From positions 248,001 to 312,000 of the forward strand of contig NZ_AP021847.1 in NCBI RefSeq assembly GCF_009176705.1: a stretch of DNA of 64,000 bases, given 5' to 3'. The notes beneath the pieces are model-generated. The model was not told where the DNA came from. It saw only the letters and a list, made by a program, of their open reading frames with translations, and searched no databases. The translations under genes and the position numbers were made by a program. Positions 34,580 to 43,115 of this stretch are shown piece by piece. How positions within the stretch are numbered: position 1 is the stretch's first letter; each line of letters opens with the position of its first letter. This DNA comes from Pseudoalteromonas sp. A25 (GTDB lineage Bacteria > Pseudomonadota > Gammaproteobacteria > Enterobacterales > Alteromonadaceae).

Positions 34580-36649
34580 TTACCAAATTTTTACGCGCTC
34601 ATTCTCTGGCTTATACAACTTATCGCCTTCTTTTAGCGCAAATGCTTCATAAAATGGCGTAAAGTTAGTTAATGAGCCATTAGCACGGTATTCTGCTGGT
34701 GAGTGGTTGTCTGTCACCAAACGCTCACGCAATGCCGCTTCGCGCACTTTGGCACGCCAAACTTGTGCAAAGCCAATAAAGAAGCGTTGCTCTGGCGTGT
34801 AACCATCAAGTACTTGACGTGGCTTATCTTTTAAAGATAACTGGTAGGCTTTATAAGCAACAGTAAGACCGCCTAAATCACCAATGTTTTCGCCCAGAGT
34901 TAAGCGGCCGTTTACGTGCGCATCGTCAAATGGCTTGTAATTACCATATTGCTCTACAAGGGCATCGCCACGGGTTTTAAACTTGGCTAAGTCTGCTTCA
35001 TGCCACCAGTTACGAATATTACCATCGCCGTCAAACTGGGCACCTTGATCATCAAAACCGTGGCCAAGCTCATGGCCAATTACTGCGCCGATGCCACCAT
35101 AGTTTACTGCATCATCCGCTTCCATATTAAAGAATGGCGGTTGTAAAATAGCCGCCGGAAACACAATTTCGTTCTTTAATGGGTGGTAATAAGCATTTAC
35201 AGTTTGTGGGGTCATTTCCCACTGCTCTTTATCAACAGGCTTGCCTATCATGCTAATTTGACGCGTGCTCTCAAACTCTGCTGCACGCATAACATTGCCT
35301 ACTAAGTCGTCGGCTTTTATTTCAAAGTTGTATTCACGCCATTTGTTAGGATAACCAATTTTGTATCTGAATTTAGAAAGCTTCTCTTGCGCTGCTTGCT
35401 TGGTTTCGTCAGACATCCAATCTAGGTCGTTAATACTAATGCGATACGCTTCAATTAGGTTTTTAACTAACTCTTCCATACGGTCTTTGGCTGCTGGCGA
35501 AAAGTGCTTTTCAACATAAAGCTTACCTACTTCTTCGCCTAACGTGCCACTAGTTAGCCTAACGCCGCGCTGCCATCGCGCTTGTTGCTCAGTTACACCG
35601 CGTAAAGTTTTTGAATAAAACTCAAAATGCGACTTAGCAAACGGTTCGCTCAGTAGATTAGAAAACTCATTAACGGTTTGATATTTTAGGTAGTCTTGCC
35701 AATCACTAACAGAAACTTGCGAAAACAACGTGCCTAGCTCAGCAAAAAAGCTTGGCTGGCTTACAATTACTTTATCCATTTGTGGCAAAGCCAGTGCTTG
35801 TGCAAACTTAGGCCAATCTAATTGCCCTAAGGTTTTATCCCACTGCTGAGGCGTTTGTGGGTTGTAAATTAAGCTAATTTCACGTGTTTTTGTTCTATCC
35901 CACATGATTTTTGCAATTTTAGTTTCTAATTCTAAAATGGTTTGCGCTTTTTTCTTTGCTTGCGGCTCCCCTATTAACTGCAGCTTTTCAGTTACCATTG
36001 CAAGATAAGCAGCGCGCAGCTCAGCAGACTTTTCATCCTCTTTTAGGTAGTAGTCTCTATCTGGCATGCCAATACCACTTTGCCACATATACAGCGCATT
36101 TGTGGTCGCATCTTTACCGTCAGGAATAACCGCTAAACCCACTGGTACTTGAATATTGTAACGCGACAATTCGCCCATTAATGCGCTCAGTTGCTGATAG
36201 TTTTTAACGTTTGCAATCTTTTCAAGTAAAGGCTTGATAGGTTCATACCCTAACTCATTAAGCTGCTGCTCAGCCATAAAGCTGGCGTAAAAATCACCGA
36301 TTTTTTGCGCGCTACTACCAGGTTGTGCTGCGCTGTCTTTTGCTTCTTGAATTAACGCATTAACAGCCTTGTCTGAGTCGTCTGCTAACTTGTAAAAACT
36401 ACCCCATGCCGATTTATCGCTAGGAATATCTGTACTGTTTAACCACTTGCCGTTAACGTGACGGAAAAAGTCATCTTGTGCTCTCACGCTTTGGTCAAAA
36501 TTTTCAGTATCAATGCCAGATTGCACAGTATTTGCTACAGCCAAGCTTTGCGCTGATTGAGTTGTGTTAGAGCTATTAAGCTGTTGGCTGCAACCAGAAA
36601 GCATTGCAATACCAACACCAATAGCGAGCGCTAGGGTCGTTTTTTTCAT
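34580..36649 (-). CDS. M13-family metallopeptidase lipoprotein (PepO/neprilysin type)
   Basis: A 689-residue lipoprotein: signal peptide with lipobox LSGC (Cys ~20), so anchored in the envelope facing the periplasm or outside. M13 signatures are present: zinc site VIGHELGHGFDDQGAQFD, third ligand in GENIGDLGGL, substrate-binding N-A-Y-Y in VNAYYHP, and a C-terminal VKIW in place of the usual C-x-x-W. It should cleave small peptides. Monocistronic, with a 359-bp gap to the next gene. Confidence 0.93.
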   Translation of the reverse strand: MKKTTLALAIGVGIAMLSGCSQQLNSSNTTQSAQSLAVANTVQSGIDTENFDQSVRAQDDFFRHVNGKWLNSTDIPSDKSAWGSFYKLADDSDKAVNALIQEAKDSAAQPGSSAQKIGDFYASFMAEQQLNELGYEPIKPLLEKIANVKNYQQLSALMGELSRYNIQVPVGLAVIPDGKDATTNALYMWQSGIGMPDRDYYLKEDEKSAELRAAYLAMVTEKLQLIGEPQAKKKAQTILELETKIAKIMWDRTKTREISLIYNPQTPQQWDKTLGQLDWPKFAQALALPQMDKVIVSQPSFFAELGTLFSQVSVSDWQDYLKYQTVNEFSNLLSEPFAKSHFEFYSKTLRGVTEQQARWQRGVRLTSGTLGEEVGKLYVEKHFSPAAKDRMEELVKNLIEAYRISINDLDWMSDETKQAAQEKLSKFRYKIGYPNKWREYNFEIKADDLVGNVMRAAEFESTRQISMIGKPVDKEQWEMTPQTVNAYYHPLKNEIVFPAAILQPPFFNMEADDAVNYGGIGAVIGHELGHGFDDQGAQFDGDGNIRNWWHEADLAKFKTRGDALVEQYGNYKPFDDAHVNGRLTLGENIGDLGGLTVAYKAYQLSLKDKPRQVLDGYTPEQRFFIGFAQVWRAKVREAALRERLVTDNHSPAEYRANGSLTNFTPFYEAFALKEGDKLYKPENERVKIW

Positions 36650-37008
36650 TTTTATTCTCTGTTTGTCTAACTGAAGGCTAATGTTGTTAAAAGATTATCT
36701 GGTAAACCAAAATAGAAACAAGGCTAAAGTGTGACAACATGTAAATATGCACGACCAAAAAGCTTTAAATCATTTAATTTCAAAAGTTTACCAAATCTCA
36801 TATACTCACTACTGGTTCATTTTATAATAAATTATTTGTTCTTTTTTAAATAGATACAGACAAAAAGCAATGGCTATCGCTCGCCTTAACCGCCACATCT
36901 TAATAGTGAACACGTTTTTCTTGTAAGCTAAGTTAAACAATATCTAGCACCGCTGTCTGTACAGTGCTAATCTGAACTTGAGGACTATTTAGCCAATTAA
37001 GGAACACC
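36650..37008. other. 359-bp gap between M13 peptidase and SPFH gene
   Basis: AT-rich divergent promoter region. I see no small gene, repeat or convincing operator in it. Confidence 0.5.
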
Positions 37009-37962
37009 ATGGATCCCGTAACTCAACTATTTGAAACTTTGTATAATATTGAAGTGTTACTGCTGGTTTTTGTGCTGGTTGTTTTAAAAAGCAGCATCAA
37101 ATTTGTACCACAAAACCGCGCGTGGTTAATTGAGCGTTTTGGTAAATACCAATCAACCAAAGAAGCCGGGCTTAACTTTATTGTGCCTTTTATTGATAAA
37201 GTAGCCGCCGACAGAAGCTTAAAAGAGCAAGCTGTTGATGTGCCCTCGCAATCTGCAATTACCAAAGACAACATCTCGTTGATTGTTGACGGTGTGCTTT
37301 ATTTTCGTGTACTTGACCCATATAAAGCCACTTATGGCGTAGACGATTATGTGTTTGCGGTAACGCAACTTGCGCAAACCACCATGCGTAGTGAGTTGGG
37401 TAAAATGGAATTAGACAAAACCTTTGAAGAGCGAGATCTGCTCAATACCAATATTGTTGCCGCAATTAATAGTGCCTCTGAGCCATGGGGCATTCAAGTA
37501 CTTCGCTATGAGATCAAAGACATAGTGCCACCTAACTCTGTGATGGAAGCAATGGAAGCGCAAATGAAGGCAGAGCGAGTAAAACGTGCACAAATTTTAG
37601 AGTCTGAAGGTGATAGACAAGCAGCAATCAATGTAGCTGAAGGTAAAAAACAAGCGCAAGTGTTAGCCGCAGAAGGCGAGAAAGCCGAGCAGATTTTGCG
37701 CGCTGAAGGTGAGGCACAGGCGATAATTGCAGTGGCAGACGCACAGGCAGAAGCGCTGCGTAAAGTCGGTGAAGCGGCTAATACCGAACAAGGCCAAAAA
37801 GCCATTCAATTAGACCTAGCAACCAAAGCCATTGCCGCCAAAGAGGCCATCGCAAAAGAGTCGTCAGTGGTGCTACTGCCAGATGCAGGAACAGATGCCA
37901 GTTCACTGGTTGCGCAAGGTATGTCTATTATTAGTTCAATCAATAAGCAGCAAAAAGGATAA
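37009..37962 (+). CDS. SPFH/Band 7 membrane-scaffold protein (paraslipin/QmcA-like)
   Basis: A 317-residue stomatin-like protein: an N-terminal TM (~12-30), SPFH domain (~30-190) beginning VPQNRAWLIERFGKY, then a long Ala/Glu-rich coiled coil (~190-280). It has the family pattern PPNSVMEAMEAQMKAER-KRA. Such proteins assemble rings or microdomains in the inner membrane and often act with NfeD and FtsH-type proteases. AAGGA stands five bases before ATG. The NfeD gene begins four bases after the stop, the usual SPFH-NfeD operon. Confidence 0.93.
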   Translation: MDPVTQLFETLYNIEVLLLVFVLVVLKSSIKFVPQNRAWLIERFGKYQSTKEAGLNFIVPFIDKVAADRSLKEQAVDVPSQSAITKDNISLIVDGVLYFRVLDPYKATYGVDDYVFAVTQLAQTTMRSELGKMELDKTFEERDLLNTNIVAAINSASEPWGIQVLRYEIKDIVPPNSVMEAMEAQMKAERVKRAQILESEGDRQAAINVAEGKKQAQVLAAEGEKAEQILRAEGEAQAIIAVADAQAEALRKVGEAANTEQGQKAIQLDLATKAIAAKEAIAKESSVVLLPDAGTDASSLVAQGMSIISSINKQQKG

Positions 37963-37966
37963 GCAT

Positions 37967-38419
37967 ATGGAGTTAGTTTTAAATAACTTGCCACAATCTC
38001 TTATCATTATCGGTATTCTTGCTTTAATCATTGAAGTTGCCGTACTCGGCTTTGCCACCTTTGTATTACTATTTTTGGGGCTATCGCTGATATTTAGTGG
38101 CACCATGATGTACGCGGGGCTTATTGCAAACGACTGGATGACAGCGCTTTGGGTTAATGCCGTGTTCACCTTTGCTTTAGCACTAATATTATGGAAGCCA
38201 TTAAAGCGTTTACAACAGCCAAGTAACGATGAGCAACTCAACAACGACTTTGCAGATATCGACTTTATCTTAGAAGATGATTTACACGACAACAGTCAAG
38301 TATTTCATTCTTACTCAGGTATTCAATGGCAGCTCAAAAGCAAACAACCTCTTAGCAAAGGCACCCACGTTAAAGTCGTTAAAAAAACCGTTGGGGTAAT
38401 GTGGGTAAAAGCGCTGTAA
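37967..38419 (+). CDS. NfeD-like membrane protein (partner of SPFH protein)
   Basis: About 150 residues from ATG 37967, which has AAAGGA eight bases upstream. Two or three TM helices (~12-80) are followed by a short acidic linker and a C-terminal OB-fold-like domain (GIQWQLKSKQPLSKGTHVKVV, then VGVMWVKAL), the typical short NfeD layout without a peptidase domain. The frame is open further upstream inside the SPFH gene, but the ribosome site fixes this start. It partners the SPFH protein in membrane organisation. Confidence 0.9.
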   Translation: MELVLNNLPQSLIIIGILALIIEVAVLGFATFVLLFLGLSLIFSGTMMYAGLIANDWMTALWVNAVFTFALALILWKPLKRLQQPSNDEQLNNDFADIDFILEDDLHDNSQVFHSYSGIQWQLKSKQPLSKGTHVKVVKKTVGVMWVKAL

Positions 38420-38441
38420 GCGCATCGCTGGATATAATAAT

Positions 38442-38536
38442 GCACACAGCAAAAAGCAACGAGTAAGGATTGTACCTGTCTTCGTCAGAAGACATGAGAG
38501 CAGTAAGAGGCTTTGCCCCCAAGCGCTGTGTTTTTA
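38442..38536 (+). ncRNA. Candidate structured small RNA
   Basis: A TATAAT box (38433-38438) precedes a ~90-nt segment. Its ends pair (ACACAGC 38444-38450 with GCTGTGT 38525-38531, followed by T's) and it encloses a perfect TGTCTTC/GAAGACA hairpin. No matching -35 is obvious, and the 3' arm can also fold locally with ACACGCTT. Lies in the 641-bp gap after the NfeD gene. Confidence 0.25.
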
Positions 38537-38763
38537 CACGCTTAAAACTTACAAGAGATAGTCTGTAACTCTGAGTTAATTTAAGGCTTGGCCTTTTAGT
38601 TCACTTGCTCGTTGTTTTATTTTGTTTTAAAAACTCGCAACCCCAACCCTTAGCGATAACAAAAAGGCGTAGAGCAAACTTCAAAAAGCTCTGTCTAACC
38701 TATCAAGTTTAATTGCTTAAATTAGTACAACAGCGCTTTTAGATAGTTAGTAATGAGCAAGCA

Positions 38764-38835
38764 TTATCTAACAAAGAAGCGAATACAATATACTTTACTA
38801 TTGAAAAAAGCTTGTTAATAACCTTATCTAACAAA
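38764..38835 (+). repeat. Direct repeat TTATCTAACAAA, copies exactly 60 bp apart
   Basis: Twelve identical bases at 38764-38775 and 38824-38835 in the AT-rich region upstream of the double-glycine peptide gene. They could be regulator sites for that gene, or chance in AT-rich DNA. Confidence 0.4.
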
Positions 38836-39032
38836 TACCACAAATTAACTAAATTATTTGTTCCTCGCCGTCGAAAAAAGTACCATAACTTTACCAACAT
38901 GCGGAATATGTTATCGCACTAGGTACGAGAATATAAATAATTTCATACATACCAAGCCTTTAGCAAAAATTTAACGCCCAAGTTGTTGCTAAATTGTGTA
39001 CTAAGAGTTAACATTGCACAATGAGGTGAGGA

Positions 39033-39077
39033 ATGTATACCAGATATAAGGAATTGGATAATGAAAACCTCAATTAA
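39033..39077 (+). CDS. 14-codon upstream mini-ORF overlapping the peptide gene start
   Basis: ATG 39033 is preceded by GAGGTGAGGA, a better ribosome site than that of the main peptide gene. It encodes 14 residues and stops at 39077, 17 bases inside the following gene in another frame. It could couple translation to the peptide gene or be a regulatory leader. It may also be fortuitous. Confidence 0.3.
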   Translation: MYTRYKELDNENLN

Positions 39078-39219
39078 ATTAAATATCAAAGCTAAAAAAT
39101 TAAAAGAGCTATCGAAAGACAAAGCAAAGTTGGTTGGTGGTGGAGCCTTGACTACTAAAGAGCCACAGCAGCAGGGGTCCCATTATTGGTCAACGTATGT
39201 TACGTGTATTAACTGTTAA
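39061..39219 (+). CDS. Double-glycine leader peptide: candidate RiPP/bacteriocin precursor (52 aa)
   Basis: A 52-residue peptide. The N-terminal half is Lys-rich and helical, contains LKELSKDKAKLV and ends in Gly26-Gly27-Gly28. With cleavage after Gly28, Leu and Ser fall at -12/-11 and Val at -4, matching the LSxxELxxIxGG leader pattern cut by C39 peptidases. The remaining 24-residue core (A29-C52) contains six Ser/Thr, aromatic HYWSTY, and ends T-C-I-N-C, which could form a disulfide or thioether ring. AAGGA lies eight bases before ATG. It is followed after 27 bp by a membrane protein in an apparent operon. No modification enzyme or exporter is nearby. It could also be a linear class II microcin. 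Confidence 0.75.
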   Translation: MKTSIKLNIKAKKLKELSKDKAKLVGGGALTTKEPQQQGSHYWSTYVTCINC

Positions 39220-39246
39220 GGCAATTTTGCATATAAAGGAATAAGC

Positions 39247-39807
39247 ATGAATGAACTTTTAGACATTGTAAGTTGGATACTTATTGGTATAGAGCTTCTT
39301 GTAGTACTTTTTTGGCTACATAAATTTTCTAAAATGAAGTGGAAGTTGTTTTTTGGAGTAAGAAAAGACCTAACTTCTGTTAAGCATCATGAGCTGTACT
39401 CATGTTTCTTAACTGCTTTTTGCTTCCTAATATTCCATTTTGTAGCTGTGCAACTGGAAAGCTTTCTGTTGGCGCTACAGATGGAAAAAGTAGAGCATAT
39501 TAAACTATTTTATACAAGTATGGCTATCTGCCTATTTACACTCATCGCAACGCTCTTCTGCCTGCATTTAGTGAGAGGATGTACTTTTTCATCATCTGCA
39601 CGAGTTATTGTTTATGCAACTCTAGTGCAAATGATGCTATTGGGTATGCAGCTGATTGCAAGGGGCTATTACGATTACCATGAACTATCCTTGTTATACA
39701 AAGTCGTTGGATGGATGTGCAACTTCATAGCAGTCGGTGCCCTATGTACTTACCCAGTTCGCTCTCTCAAAGAGAAATTTAAGCAAAGACGCGCTGCCGC
39801 TGAGTAA
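39247..39807 (+). CDS. Five-helix membrane protein, possible immunity or partner protein
   Basis: A 186-residue protein with about five hydrophobic helices (~5-25, 52-75, 86-110, 117-136, 147-167) and a basic C-terminal tail (EKFKQRR). I do not recognise the family. ATG 39247 has a strong AAAGGA seven bases upstream. It follows the double-glycine peptide gene by 27 bp and both are closed by the terminator at 39839. Small multi-helix proteins directly after a bacteriocin precursor are often immunity proteins; an export or signalling role is equally possible. No motif decides between them. Confidence 0.7.
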   Translation: MNELLDIVSWILIGIELLVVLFWLHKFSKMKWKLFFGVRKDLTSVKHHELYSCFLTAFCFLIFHFVAVQLESFLLALQMEKVEHIKLFYTSMAICLFTLIATLFCLHLVRGCTFSSSARVIVYATLVQMMLLGMQLIARGYYDYHELSLLYKVVGWMCNFIAVGALCTYPVRSLKEKFKQRRAAAE

Positions 39808-39838
39808 TCGATTTCCAAAAATAAAATTTCATTCATGC

Positions 39839-39866
39839 AAAAATGGCGACTTGGGTCGCCATTTTT
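39839..39866 (+). terminator. Rho-independent terminator closing the peptide/membrane-protein operon
   Basis: AAAAATGGCGAC, loop TTGG, GTCGCCATTTTT: a perfect 12-bp stem with a T-tract, 31 bp after the stop. Confidence 0.93.
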
Positions 39867-40151
39867 ATTACCTGTGGGTTTACTCTTTTCGTATTTGACT
39901 GTGGCGACGAGTATTTGAGTACAATCAGTTATCTTATGCCCACCAGCTAGCATGCACTAGCTGTGGCTTGCCCTTTTTAGCCCCGCTCCCTCACCAAGGT
40001 GCCTGTTATGCATTGTCACTGACACAGCGCGACATCAAACAAAAGCTAAACATACTAAAAAAGTGATTGTAATGATTGAAATTACTTAATTGTATTAGTG
40101 TGGTTTAGCGCTAGACTTTATAAAACTGTGCTTAACAAAGAGAAAACGACA
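39867..40151. other. Gap before the chemoreceptor gene
   Basis: Contains an inverted repeat, CAGCTAG (39944-39950) with CTAGCTG (39957-39963), and otherwise AT-rich promoter DNA. I see no gene. Confidence 0.5.
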
Positions 40152-41798
40152 ATGATGGATTTCTTGACAAAAATGACGGTAAAAAGCCGTCTTATGACCG
40201 GGTTTGGTTTTATTCTTGCCTTACTCATTTTACTGACCGTTCAGGGGATCCAAAAGGTAAACTTTATCAATAGCACGCTTAGCGAAATTACAGATATAAA
40301 CTCGGTAAAGCAGCGCTATGCCATTAATTACCGTGGTAGCGTTCACGATAGAGCGATAGCTATTCGCGATATTGCGATTGCCGATAACAATGCGCAAATA
40401 AATCAGTTTGTACAAGAAATAAAAGAGCTAGAAAAGTTCTATCGTGATTCAGAATCAAAGATGAACAACATGCTGCGCAACAACAGCAGTCAGTTTGCAA
40501 GCCAAGAGCGCAACATTCTATCTCGCATAGACGATATACAAGACCAAACACTGCCGCTGGTAAACGACATTATTGCTGCAAAAAAAGCCGGGCAAGATGT
40601 ATTAAAGCAAGTATTAAACGAAGCCCGCCCTGCTTTTATTGATTGGCTAAATACCATTAATGAGTTTATTGACTATCAAGAAAACCAAAATCAACAAGCC
40701 ACTCCAGAGGCACGTGCTGTGGCTGGGGGCTTTCAAAACCTTATGTTGATTTTGTGCGCCATTGCAATTGCAGTGTCTATTTTTGTGGGGCTGCTGATTG
40801 AGCGCAGCCTGCGTGCCACATTAGGGGGTGAGCCGTTTGAGGCGCAAAAAGCCATCAATGTAACAGCAGGGGGCGATTTAACACAGACAATTAATTCACG
40901 CTATCCAAATAGCATTATTGGCTCAATTGCTGATATGAATAAAAAGATTATCAGTATTGTTAGTAATATCATTGATGCGTCAAATAGCGTGGCTACGCAA
41001 GTTGAACACGTTTCACAAGGCTCAAAAGACGTGCTTAATGCAGCAAAAAATCAAGCTAAATTAACGTCTCAAACCGCCGCAAAGCTGAGTGAAATGCGTG
41101 AAAGCATCGATCAGGTATCGCAAATTGCCCACCATACTGAAGAAAACTCAGAGCTAACGGCCAAATATGCAGAGCAAGGCAGAGAGATTGTCGATGCGAC
41201 TGCAACCGAAATGGAAAAAATATCTCAAACCGTTAATACAACAGTTGAGCAGATCAGCAAGCTCGAAGAAAACACCAAACAAATTGGCGGCATTATTAAT
41301 GTGATCAGCGGTATTTCTGAACAAACTAACCTATTGGCACTAAATGCTGCGATTGAGGCGGCTCGTGCTGGTGAGTCCGGTAGAGGTTTTGCGGTTGTTG
41401 CCGACGAAGTTCGTCAACTGGCGCAACGTACCGGTGAAGCCACCTCTCAAATCGAGTCTATGATCAACGATGTGCAAGCGCAAACAGTTGCCTCGGTCAG
41501 CGCAATGGAAACCGTACGGCCACAAGTAGAAAGTGGTAAAGAAAAAACCATGAAAGCAACCGAGCTATTACTTAATATCGAGCAACAAGCTAGCGACTCT
41601 TTAAAGCGCGTAAGAGAAGTGGCTCAGGCATCATCGGATCAGGTGGCGGTGATCAGCGATATCAACTCTACCATGGAAAAAATCGCTGCTATGTCTGAGG
41701 ACTTTATAGACTCAATGCAACAAAACGATGCATCGACCAACACGCTTGCCAAGCTTTCAACCAAGCTTAAAAAAGACATTTCATTTTTCAAAATTTAA
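40152..41798 (+). CDS. Methyl-accepting chemotaxis protein
   Basis: About 548 residues. TM1 (~12-32), a helical periplasmic four-helix-bundle sensor (~33-190, [15 protein letters not shown] typical of 4HB_MCP), TM2 (~195-215), a HAMP-like segment, then the cytoplasmic signalling domain. The conserved hairpin tip is seen as [34 protein letters not shown]. It relays ligand binding to CheA/CheW. Start: the frame is open from 40098, but ATG 40152 (AGAG upstream) gives the correct short N-terminus before TM1. The C-terminal end lacks an NWE[ST]F-type CheR-docking pentapeptide. Confidence 0.93.
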   Translation: MMDFLTKMTVKSRLMTGFGFILALLILLTVQGIQKVNFINSTLSEITDINSVKQRYAINYRGSVHDRAIAIRDIAIADNNAQINQFVQEIKELEKFYRDSESKMNNMLRNNSSQFASQERNILSRIDDIQDQTLPLVNDIIAAKKAGQDVLKQVLNEARPAFIDWLNTINEFIDYQENQNQQATPEARAVAGGFQNLMLILCAIAIAVSIFVGLLIERSLRATLGGEPFEAQKAINVTAGGDLTQTINSRYPNSIIGSIADMNKKIISIVSNIIDASNSVATQVEHVSQGSKDVLNAAKNQAKLTSQTAAKLSEMRESIDQVSQIAHHTEENSELTAKYAEQGREIVDATATEMEKISQTVNTTVEQISKLEENTKQIGGIINVISGISEQTNLLALNAAIEAARAGESGRGFAVVADEVRQLAQRTGEATSQIESMINDVQAQTVASVSAMETVRPQVESGKEKTMKATELLLNIEQQASDSLKRVREVAQASSDQVAVISDINSTMEKIAAMSEDFIDSMQQNDASTNTLAKLSTKLKKDISFFKI

Positions 41799-41804
41799 CT
41801 CACT

Positions 41805-41832
41805 CCCCTGCTACTACCTACAGCGGCAGGGG
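41805..41832 (+). terminator. Weak hairpin after the chemoreceptor gene
   Basis: CCCCTGC (41805-41811) pairs with GCAGGGG (41826-41832). No T-tract follows, so terminator function is uncertain. Confidence 0.4.
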
Positions 41833-41860
41833 AATAATTAAATCAACCTTCACTTTGAAT

Positions 41861-42931
41861 CTAAAGAACTTTATTTGTATTAATAAAATCAACGAGCTGC
41901 TGAGCGATAGCTTTATGCTCTTGCTCGGTTGGGTGCCACACACAACCACTCAGTTGAGAATAAAAAGTGTGGCTATATAAATCAGACTGACCTTGGGCTT
42001 TTAGTAATGAGATAGCTTCTTCAGTGGCAGGAATAATAAAATTATAAGGGTAGGCAGGACGAGGCATAAAAACGATAGGCTGTTTTGGATAACGCCCACG
42101 GATGGTTGTCACAAACTCGACCATACGCTTTATCCAAGCTTGTTTTACTTCCTCAATGGTTTGCCAAGGCTCATGCGGTTGCGGATCGGTGCTAAAATCA
42201 TTGGTGCCCACTTCAATAACAATTAAATTAGGAAAACGGTCTTCAAATTCGCGGCTATCTTCAAATAATGCGCCGGCTTTATCTAGGTAATGAGTGATCG
42301 TGTGATGTGCTTGGTTACCGCTCCAATTACGGATCAAGCCAAGTCCAGACATTGATACTTGCGTTAACGTTGCGTTTAACATTTGTGAACTCACATAAGG
42401 GAAAGCCAATCGCGCATTACTGGTTTGCTGCACCTCTTGCCATGTACATTCACGCTTATTAGACTCGCTGCCAAACCCAGCACTAATAGAGTCACCAATA
42501 AACAAAATATGCTTTTGCTGCTGCCATATTCCCTCTAGATTGCCCTCAACATCAAAACCAATAATTTCACTAAAATTATTAGTATCTTCTGAGCGTTTCA
42601 CCACTTCAATTTCTACCGTTTTAGGCGTGTCAGAACGATATAGCTCAAATTTCTGTGGCTGGCCGCTGTAGTCAGTAACAATTTTTTTGTGGGGTTGTCC
42701 GTTCACTAGCACATCAAACTGGTTACCTAAACCGACCATGGTAACGTGTAGGCTTTGCCCTGTTAGCTTTGTTTTAAAATTGCTGCCTGGCCAGTTAATA
42801 CTGACATGTCCCTGATCATACTGCTTTACCACCCTTCCCTCATAAACAACGCTATGGTGTGTAGCACGAAGAGATTCTGCAAACAAGGGTGTGCTAAACA
42901 GCACGCTGAGTAAAATTATTGCCTTGTACAT
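41861..42931 (-). CDS. Secreted SGNH/GDSL esterase, carbohydrate esterase family 2-like
   Basis: A 356-residue exported protein with a signal peptide ending in FAES. The N-terminal beta-sandwich (~30-135, VSINWPGSNFKTKLTG...) is followed by an SGNH hydrolase domain: nucleophile block GDSISAGFGSES, GTNDFS, and the C-terminal catalytic VWHPTEQEH. This two-domain order matches CE2 acetyl-esterases, which deacetylate xylan or glucomannan. A polysaccharide-derived substrate would fit a marine heterotroph. Monocistronic. Confidence 0.88.
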   Translation of the reverse strand: MYKAIILLSVLFSTPLFAESLRATHHSVVYEGRVVKQYDQGHVSINWPGSNFKTKLTGQSLHVTMVGLGNQFDVLVNGQPHKKIVTDYSGQPQKFELYRSDTPKTVEIEVVKRSEDTNNFSEIIGFDVEGNLEGIWQQQKHILFIGDSISAGFGSESNKRECTWQEVQQTSNARLAFPYVSSQMLNATLTQVSMSGLGLIRNWSGNQAHHTITHYLDKAGALFEDSREFEDRFPNLIVIEVGTNDFSTDPQPHEPWQTIEEVKQAWIKRMVEFVTTIRGRYPKQPIVFMPRPAYPYNFIIPATEEAISLLKAQGQSDLYSHTFYSQLSGCVWHPTEQEHKAIAQQLVDFINTNKVL

Positions 42932-43115
42932 GTTGTGTGTTCCTTTTTCATTGATTAAAAATACAACATAAATTTAACGCTTAAACAAGGCAATGTAGTT
43001 TTCCTCATAGTAAAGCCACATGACAGTTATATGACGTATAAAAACACCATTTGCTCTAATCAGCCAATCTATCAACGGCAACAGAAAAACACTTAAAAAT
43101 CTGATTTATCTTCTT

